A stretch of 58,888 bases of DNA from Acetobacteraceae bacterium. GTDB lineage: Bacteria; Pseudomonadota; Alphaproteobacteria; Acetobacterales; Acetobacteraceae. The stretch lies in the NCBI GenBank assembly GCA_030041255.1, contig JASHOF010000108.1, forward strand, positions 1 through 58,888, written 5' to 3'. The notes below the pieces were generated by a model that saw only the letters and a program-made list of their open reading frames with translations, was not told the DNA's origin and did not search any database. This document shows, in pieces, positions 53,423 to 58,888 of this stretch. Both the position numbers and the translations under genes were made by a program. Positions within the stretch are counted from its first letter, which is position 1; every line of letters begins with the position of its first letter.

Positions 53423-54897
53423 CGCAACGCCACCTCTGCGGGACCAGGGACGAGCCCGTGCGCGATGACCCCGAAATAATGCCAGATCGCCTCCGGCCAC
53501 CAGAGCCCGAGCACGAGCACGGGAATGAAAGCCAGCCACATCGGCGCCGCGCACCACGCACTCACCCTTCCTTGCGGTGCCGTCTCCGATTCCGGCGCCA
53601 CGAAATACATGATGCGGAAATGATTGAGAAAGCCGATGAAGATGACGATCAGCAGGATCGCCATCAGGATCGCCGCCCAGGCATTTATCCCGCTGAGCCC
53701 CGCGCGCAGGATCGTCAGTTCGGATGCGAACAGGCCGAACGGCGGCGCGCCGGTGATGGCAACCGCCCCGGCAAGCCAGAGCCCGCCCACCACCGGAAAA
53801 TACCGGCCCACTCTGCGGATCAGGGTGATCTCCTTGGTCCCGAATGTCCGCATCATGCTGCCGGCGCCGAAGAACATCAGGGACTTGTTCAGCGTGTGGT
53901 TCAGCATGTGATAGAGCGCACCGGCCACGCCGAACGGGCCGCCGAACCCGAAGCCGAGCGCCATCACCCCCATGTGCTCGACGCTCGAATAGGCCATCAG
54001 CCGCTTGATGCCGCTCTGGCGGACAATGAACAATGCAGCGATGAACAGTGAGAAGGCGCCGAGCACCACCAGCACCGCGCGCGGCAGTGGCCCGGCATGC
54101 GCCGCCTCGGCGATCGAGAGATAGCGTATGACCCCGATCATCGCCGCATTCAGCAGCGCACCGGACAGCAGTGCCGAGACCGGCGCCGGCCCCTCGCTAT
54201 GCGCATCCGGCAGCCAGGTGTGCATCGGCGCCAGCCCCACCTTGGTGCCGTAGCCGACCAGCACCAGCAGGAACGCCAGCGCGATCAGGGTCGGGTTCAT
54301 ATGCGGCGCGGCGGCACCGAGAACCGCCCAGGTCATCGCATAGCTCGGGCCGAGCACGAACGTCCCGGCCCAGTAGAATAGAACGGTGCCGAACAGCGCC
54401 AGGCTGATCCCGCCGGAGACGACGATGATGTATTTCCAGGCCGCCTCGATGCTTTCCGGCGCCCGCTCGAACGCAACCAGGAAGGTGCTGACCAGCGTCG
54501 TCAGCTCGATCGCGATCCAGTAGAGCCCCGCGTTGTTCATCATCGGGGCGACCATGGTGGTCAGGCCGAATCCCGCGAACAGCGCATAGAAGCGCGCCAG
54601 TCGTGCCTCCTCGTCGAGCATGCGCATGTAGCCGATGCCGTAGATCGAGGCCAGGAAATAGACGATCGCCGCGCACAGGATGACCCAGGCGCCGAACGGA
54701 TCGGCAATCACGTACTGATCGAGGAAGACATGCGCCCCGCCCAGGCTCGCCCCGGGAAGCAGCAGCGCCGCACCAAAAGAGACCGCGCTTGCCGCCAGGT
54801 TGAGCCGCTCTGCCAGGCGCGGGCGCCGGGTGAGCAGAATGACCACGATCGCCGCCACCGGGGCAAGCACGATCAGGAGCAGCAGCACGCCCGCCAT
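53419..54897 (-). CDS. Hydrogenase-4 subunit F-like proton-translocating subunit (HyfF/NuoN-like)
   Basis: A 492-residue polytopic membrane protein with about 13 helices. It carries the antiporter-like motif GYGTKVGLAPMHTWLPDAHSEGPAPVSALLSGALLNAAMIGVIRY, KRLMAYSSVEHMGVMALGFGFGG, and ALYHMLNHTLNKSLMFFGAGSMMRTFGT. It also has the early NNAGLYWIAIELTTLVSTFLV segment, all typical of HyfF/NuoN-type. It overlaps the large-subunit start by ATGA and follows the HyfE-like gene by 3 bases. With HyfB-like it gives the complex two antiporter-like pumping modules. Confidence 0.92.
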   Translation of the reverse strand: MAGVLLLLIVLAPVAAIVVILLTRRPRLAERLNLAASAVSFGAALLLPGASLGGAHVFLDQYVIADPFGAWVILCAAIVYFLASIYGIGYMRMLDEEARLARFYALFAGFGLTTMVAPMMNNAGLYWIAIELTTLVSTFLVAFERAPESIEAAWKYIIVVSGGISLALFGTVLFYWAGTFVLGPSYAMTWAVLGAAAPHMNPTLIALAFLLVLVGYGTKVGLAPMHTWLPDAHSEGPAPVSALLSGALLNAAMIGVIRYLSIAEAAHAGPLPRAVLVVLGAFSLFIAALFIVRQSGIKRLMAYSSVEHMGVMALGFGFGGPFGVAGALYHMLNHTLNKSLMFFGAGSMMRTFGTKEITLIRRVGRYFPVVGGLWLAGAVAITGAPPFGLFASELTILRAGLSGINAWAAILMAILLIVIFIGFLNHFRIMYFVAPESETAPQGRVSAWCAAPMWLAFIPVLVLGLWWPEAIWHYFGVIAHGLVPGPAEVALR

Positions 54898-54900
54898 GGC

Positions 54901-55581
54901 TCAGCCCACCAGCCGGTTGAGCGAGAGCGCGCTGGTGCTGCCGACATGGCTCGACAGATAGCGCACCAGGATGCCGAAGCAGACGACGACGATCAGGAGG
55001 TCGAACAGGATGACGATCTCGATCAGAAGCGGCATCCCGGGAACCAGGATCTGCGCCCCGAGGAAGATGCCGTTCTCCAGCACCAGGAGGCCCAGCACCT
55101 GGCTCACCGCCTCATGGCGCACCGTCAGCATCAGAAAGCCGATCAGCTTCAGCGACAGCATCACCGTCAGCGCCAGCACGGCAACCGTCCCGGCAAGCCC
55201 GAGACCGACGCTGAGATGGCTGGCGACGACAAGCGCGAAGATGACGGCGAAGGCGCCGGCGACGAGCGAGGAGCTGGGTTGAAGACCCACATCCACTTCG
55301 CGGGCGACGTCGAGGGGACGGACGATGCGGAGAATGAGATAGGGCAGGATGCAGCCGCGGAAGAGCACCGTGAGGACTGCAATGACATAGAGTTCGGGAA
55401 AGCCTCCGTAGAAGCCGACCGCCGCCGAAAGCACGGCAATCAGCCAGGATTCTGCGGCAAAGGCATAGATGTAGTGACGCAACCAGCGCGAGCCGAGCAT
55501 CACGAAGGCAAGCAGCAGGCTCGCTATCGCGATCAGGCTGAACAGCGAAGCGGCGAGTGGGGGAAAGGTCGTGACGATCAC
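54901..55581 (-). CDS. Hydrogenase-4 component E-like membrane protein (HyfE/NuoK-like)
   Basis: A 226-residue protein with about six hydrophobic segments, matching HyfE. It has SLLLAFVMLGSRWLRHYIYAFAAESWLIAVLSAAVGFYGGFPELYVIAVLTVLFRGCILPYLILRIVRPL, and the NuoK-like tail RHEAVSQVLGLLVLENGIFLGAQIL with the buried glutamate of the ion path. The start is GTG at 55581; no in-frame ATG is close. It lies 5 bases downstream of the HyfC-like gene. Confidence 0.88.
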   Translation of the reverse strand: MIVTTFPPLAASLFSLIAIASLLLAFVMLGSRWLRHYIYAFAAESWLIAVLSAAVGFYGGFPELYVIAVLTVLFRGCILPYLILRIVRPLDVAREVDVGLQPSSSLVAGAFAVIFALVVASHLSVGLGLAGTVAVLALTVMLSLKLIGFLMLTVRHEAVSQVLGLLVLENGIFLGAQILVPGMPLLIEIVILFDLLIVVVCFGILVRYLSSHVGSTSALSLNRLVG

Positions 55582-55585
55582 GGCA

Positions 55586-56530
55586 TCAGCCCAACTGGGT
55601 GCCGATGATCGAGAGCACCGCCAGCAGGAACGAGGCGGCGAGCGGTTCCTGGTAGCGATAGAAGCGGAGCCTCGACTGCGTCGTGTCCACGACGACGACA
55701 GCCAGGGCGACCAGCGTGAACTTTGCCATCAGCGCCACCGCCGCGCCGAGCGCCCCCGGTGCCGTGCCGCGGATGGAAAGCGCCCAGGGAAGCAGCAGCA
55801 CGTTGCAGAAGATCGTATAGAGGATGAACTGCTTCATCATCGAGGCCCAGCGCACCAGCGCCAGCAGCGGGCCGGAATATTCCAGGATCCGCGCCTCCTC
55901 GATCATGTAGACCTCGATATGGGTCGGCGAATGGATCGGCAGCCGGTCGGTCTCGACCAGCAGCAGGATGAAGAAGGCGGCGACCAGGAACAGATGCGCC
56001 GGGTTCCAGTACACCGCCGGCTCCGCCACCAGGAGGTGGTTCACCACGAACGGCAGCATCGATTTGGCGAGCAGCGTGATGCCGACGAAGACCAGGATCA
56101 GCGTCGGCTCGGCGAGAATCGTCACCATCGCCACGCGCGAGGAGCCGATACCGCCATAGGCGCTGCCGCTGTCGAGCCCCGCGAGCGTGATCATGAAGCC
56201 GCCCAGCGTCAGGATCAGCCCGCCACCCAGGATATCGCCCATGTCCGACAGCGGCAGCGGGAAGTTGGTCAGCACCGGAATGAGGATCGGCACCGTCAGC
56301 ATGGCCGTAAAGGCGACGATCGGCGCCATCCAGAACAGCCAGGACGCCGTCTCCGGCACCACGATCTGCTTGCTGAACAGTTTGCGGAGATCGCGGTAGG
56401 GCTGGAAGATGCCCGGCCCCCGGGCGCGCTGTACCCGCTCCTCGAACTGCACGATGATCCCTTGCAGCAGCGGCGCCAGCACCAGCACCGCCACCACCTG
56501 GGCGATCTGCAGCAGGATGTCGCGGGTCAT
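55586..56530 (-). CDS. Hydrogenase-4 subunit C-like membrane anchor (HyfC/NuoH-like)
   Basis: A 314-residue membrane protein with eight or so hydrophobic segments, the NuoH homologue. The hallmarks are VQFEERVQRARGPGIFQPYRDLRKLFSKQIV and the loop LVETDRLPIHSPTHIEVYMIEEARILEYSGPLLALVRWASMMKQFI, which contacts the large subunit near the quinone/active-site interface. The ATG at 56530 has a GAGG ribosome site 4-5 bases ahead; the frame to 56557 adds nine unlikely residues. It is the first gene of the complex, so its promoter should lie in 56531-56806. Confidence 0.93.
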   Translation of the reverse strand: MTRDILLQIAQVVAVLVLAPLLQGIIVQFEERVQRARGPGIFQPYRDLRKLFSKQIVVPETASWLFWMAPIVAFTAMLTVPILIPVLTNFPLPLSDMGDILGGGLILTLGGFMITLAGLDSGSAYGGIGSSRVAMVTILAEPTLILVFVGITLLAKSMLPFVVNHLLVAEPAVYWNPAHLFLVAAFFILLLVETDRLPIHSPTHIEVYMIEEARILEYSGPLLALVRWASMMKQFILYTIFCNVLLLPWALSIRGTAPGALGAAVALMAKFTLVALAVVVVDTTQSRLRFYRYQEPLAASFLLAVLSIIGTQLG

Positions 56531-56792
56531 GCGTCCTCGCCGCGCAAAGCTGCGCAAACCATCATCCGCACCTGGAACTCCCCCTTCATCCGATCCGATC
56601 TAGGGAGGAGTCATCAGCCCCCAGGAAATCACCTCGGGACGGTCAAGGGCGAACTCCATCGCCGCAACGGGTTGGCGCATAAAGCGGGCTTCGTCGATCC
56701 TGTCAAGCCGCCCCATGCCGCGACATCAGGCAGTACCGGGGTGCGCTTATCGAGGGCGGCAGGACCGCGGCGCTCTCTGTTATCGCCGCCCG

Positions 56793-56816
56793 GGTCACAT
56801 GAGCGGTCACATGAGC
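56793..56816. repeat. 12-base tandem duplication across the selD stop codon
   Basis: GGTCACATGAGC is repeated exactly, at 56793-56804 and 56805-56816. On the minus strand the right-hand copy contains the terminal Met codon and the TGA of selD, and the left-hand copy lies downstream. It shows a local duplication; any function is unknown. Confidence 0.7.
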
Positions 56817-58888
56817 CTGAGCAGCGGCGCTCCTTCGCTCGCCGGGAAAACCTCGCCGATGGCGGCGGCAATCAGCCCCGCCGCGGCCAGATCCGAAAGC
56901 AAATCCCTGCTCGCCTCGGCACCGACGCCCGCCAGCAGCCCGCCGGAAGTCTCTGGATCGACGAGCAGCGCAACCGCCCGATGAGCCAGTGGCGGCCCAC
57001 CGAGCGCCGTTTCCAGCACCGCACGGTTCGCCGGCGCAAGCGAGCTCTCGATTCCGCTCTCCGCAAGCTGAAGCGCGCCGGAAAGGGCCGGAATCGCCGC
57101 CAGGTCGAGCCGGGCGGCAACGTTCGATGCGCGCACCATCTCGATCAGGTGCCCGGCCAGCCCGAAGCCCGTCACATCGGTCACGGCACGAATGCCGTAG
57201 CAGCGAAAGACAGCGGCCGCGGCGGCATTGCTCTGCCGCATCACTCCGATTGCGGCGCCGAGATCCGCCGCGCCAAGCCGCCCGCGCGCCAGCGCCGCCA
57301 GCAGGATGCCGACACCGAGCGGCTTGGTCAGCACCAGCCGATCCCCGGCCCGAAGCGCCGATTTGCTGAAGAGCGCCCCCGGCTCGGCAAGCCCGGTGAC
57401 AGAAAAGCCAAGCCCAAGCTCGGCCGCTTCCCCCGAATGCCCCCCGGTCAGAACAGAGCCCGCCGCCGACAGAGCCCGCGCCGCTCCTGCCATCAGGACA
57501 GCGAGCTCTTCGGCCATCTTCGCCCCGCGCATGTACGGCACGCCGGCAATCGCCAGCGCCGTCCACGGCTCGGCACCCATCGCGTAGAGATCCGAAAGCG
57601 CGTGCACCGCGGCGATCTCGCCGAACAGAAACGGGTCGTCGATAAACGCGCGCAGGTAATCGACGCTCTGCACAAGCACCAGGCCCGGCGGCGGCGCGCT
57701 CACCGCGGCATCCTCGGCCGCGGCAAGCCCGGCCAGGATGTCCGGGCGGGCCGGCTCTGCAAGCGGCGCCAGCGCCTCGACCAGCGCGTCGGCTCCGAGC
57801 TTCCCCCCGCACCCGGCGCAGCGCATCGGTTCTTCCGCTGCCATCGCTCCCATCGCGCCGGGCGCGTACATCGCCATCCAGCGCGCGTCGATGCGCTCCT
57901 TCCAGCGCGCCACCCAACGGCCCGACAAACAGAAGCGCGCGCCGCGCCAGGCAAGCGCGCGGCCCTCGCCGAGCCCAAGTATCGCCAGCGCCTCGCGCTG
58001 CGGGCGCCAGGATCTCAGCTTCCTTCCCGCCGCCGCCGCGCGCAGATTCTCCGCCAGCACCGGCCCCGCCCGCACCGCGAAAACGCCTGCCCTGGGCCGC
58101 GGAAATCCCTCCATCGCGGCACAATCTCCGGCCGCAAAAACGTGCGCATGGCTCAGGCTTTCGAGCGTCGGCGCAACCTTGACGAAACCCGCCTCGTCGC
58201 ACGCCAGCCCGGCATCGGCAAGGAATGGCGGGCCGACCACGGCAGTGGCCCAGATCGCCGCATCGGCCGCCACCGTCTCTCCATCGCCGAGACCAACAAC
58301 GCCACAGGAAAAACCCGTCGCGGGAACTCCGAGGGCGAGGCTGACGCCGGCGCGGGCAAGCGCAACGCGGGCAATGCGGCGCGCCCCAGGCGGAGCATCG
58401 AAAAGAATCTCGGGACGGTCGGATACGAGCACGAGCGCAAAACGGCCGGCAAAGCGGCGTGCCAGCGCGAGGGCAAGCTCCACACCCCCTGCCCCGCCGC
58501 CCACCACCGCAATCCGTCCGCCGCGGGAAAGCCCGGACTCGATTTCCGCAAGCCGGGCCAGGAATCGGCTGATCGGCTTGACCGCAATCGCGCCCTCGGG
58601 CGCCGATGGCGCCGCTCCGACATCGATCGAAAGAAGATCGAACGAGAGGGAAGCGCGCTCCGCGAACAGCACGCGGCGCGATGCGAGATCGAGGCCCTCC
58701 GCCTCGGCCATGATCAGCCTTGCGCGCGACCTCGCCGCCAGCCGGGCAAGGTCGATATGCGCCTCTGCCGGGAAAATCTCCCCGCGGATGACCGCCGGCA
58801 GGAGGCCGGAATACGGGGTGAGCGGCTCGCGCGCCACCAGAGTGACACGCAGGCCAGGAACCGGGCGCTGCCCGAGCCGCCGCAGCAC
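56807..58888 (-). CDS. selD: FAD/NAD oxidoreductase-selenide, water dikinase fusion, 5' end cut by window
   Basis: A fusion of two proteins, 693 residues visible. Residues 1 to about 340 are a pyridine-nucleotide disulfide/NDH-2-like flavoprotein (NAD motif VVGGGAGGVELALALARRF, FAD motif HVFAAGDCAAME). The rest is selenophosphate synthetase, which makes selenophosphate for selenoproteins or selenouridine tRNA from selenide and ATP. The SelD part opens MRCAGCGGKLGADAL (Cys357/Cys360, Lys363 aligned to E. coli Cys17/Lys20), then SVDYLRAFIDDPFLFGEIAAVHALSDLYAMGA, LTGGHSGEAAELGLG and VTDVTGFGLAGHLIEM. The first residues seen start inside the Rossmann domain (about 10-15 N-terminal residues missing), so the gene runs off the right end. 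No tRNA-Sec is visible nearby. Confidence 0.93.
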   Translation of the reverse strand: MLRRLGQRPVPGLRVTLVAREPLTPYSGLLPAVIRGEIFPAEAHIDLARLAARSRARLIMAEAEGLDLASRRVLFAERASLSFDLLSIDVGAAPSAPEGAIAVKPISRFLARLAEIESGLSRGGRIAVVGGGAGGVELALALARRFAGRFALVLVSDRPEILFDAPPGARRIARVALARAGVSLALGVPATGFSCGVVGLGDGETVAADAAIWATAVVGPPFLADAGLACDEAGFVKVAPTLESLSHAHVFAAGDCAAMEGFPRPRAGVFAVRAGPVLAENLRAAAAGRKLRSWRPQREALAILGLGEGRALAWRGARFCLSGRWVARWKERIDARWMAMYAPGAMGAMAAEEPMRCAGCGGKLGADALVEALAPLAEPARPDILAGLAAAEDAAVSAPPPGLVLVQSVDYLRAFIDDPFLFGEIAAVHALSDLYAMGAEPWTALAIAGVPYMRGAKMAEELAVLMAGAARALSAAGSVLTGGHSGEAAELGLGFSVTGLAEPGALFSKSALRAGDRLVLTKPLGVGILLAALARGRLGAADLGAAIGVMRQSNAAAAAVFRCYGIRAVTDVTGFGLAGHLIEMVRASNVAARLDLAAIPALSGALQLAESGIESSLAPANRAVLETALGGPPLAHRAVALLVDPETSGGLLAGVGAEASRDLLSDLAAAGLIAAAIGEVFPASEGAPLLRLM

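Noticed and set aside
56531-56806. tRNA-Sec gene upstream of the hydrogenase-like operon, expected near selD
   Set aside because: No cloverleaf with a TCA anticodon loop or matching T-arm was found in this gap by eye.

Overview
The window is a high-GC, gene-dense piece of a bacterial chromosome. Family content points to an alphaproteobacterium: a DUF2336 protein beside a diguanylate cyclase, a DUF1150 protein behind a small heat-shock protein, and the dapD-dapE / truA-fmt-def neighbourhood. I would guess Rhodospirillales or Acetobacteraceae-like, but the order is an inference. Genes are packed tightly, with many ATGA, GTGA and TGATG stop/start overlaps that imply translational coupling.

Layout. 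1-2119: the 3'-truncated end of uvrB on the minus strand, then a small Pro/Glu-rich protein. 2662-7630: plus-strand flavoenzyme pair (amine-oxidase type plus alkyl-DHAP-synthase type), an orphan methyltransferase-like protein and an M20 peptidase. 7639-13466: minus-strand prmA and a complete branched-chain-amino-acid-type ABC importer. 13768-15252: aldehyde dehydrogenase. 15265-22346: pbpC and a thioester alpha-2-macroglobulin (yfhM), a known periplasmic pair. 22441-27149: a sugar-type ABC importer without an ATPase gene, then a luciferase-like flavin monooxygenase. 27386-30090: GGDEF cyclase and DUF2336. 30287-34994: lysine/cell-wall genes dapD and dapE, a coupled membrane protein, and the convergent def-fmt-truA operon. 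35159-36872: Hsp20, DUF1150 and a BKACE enzyme.

36969-38957: a tRNA-Arg(CCT) followed by a scarred patch. It holds an intact small protein, a nucleotidyltransferase broken by two single-base insertions, a resolvase fragment fused to a flavin monooxygenase fragment, and a DUF1801 gene. 38983-42058: an acyl/aryl-CoA type operon (enoyl-CoA hydratase, PaaK-like ligase, quinone oxidoreductase). 42272-48262: a divergent operon with a solute-binding protein, hydantoinase/oxoprolinase B and A subunits and an SDR. REP-like palindromes lie on both sides of the SDR gene and also after DUF1150.

49163-56530: six minus-strand genes encode a membrane complex built like hydrogenase-4/formate hydrogenlyase. 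Its large subunit has lost the CxxC motifs that hold the NiFe centre, and its ferredoxin subunit is fused to the small subunit. I consider this the most interesting system in the window; it resembles the hydrogenase-related 'Ehr' complexes, which lack a NiFe site. 56807-58888: an FAD/NAD oxidoreductase-selenide water dikinase (SelD) fusion, running off the right end.

All three solute-binding proteins carry twin-arginine N-termini. No CRISPR array, rRNA, complete insertion sequence or prophage was seen.
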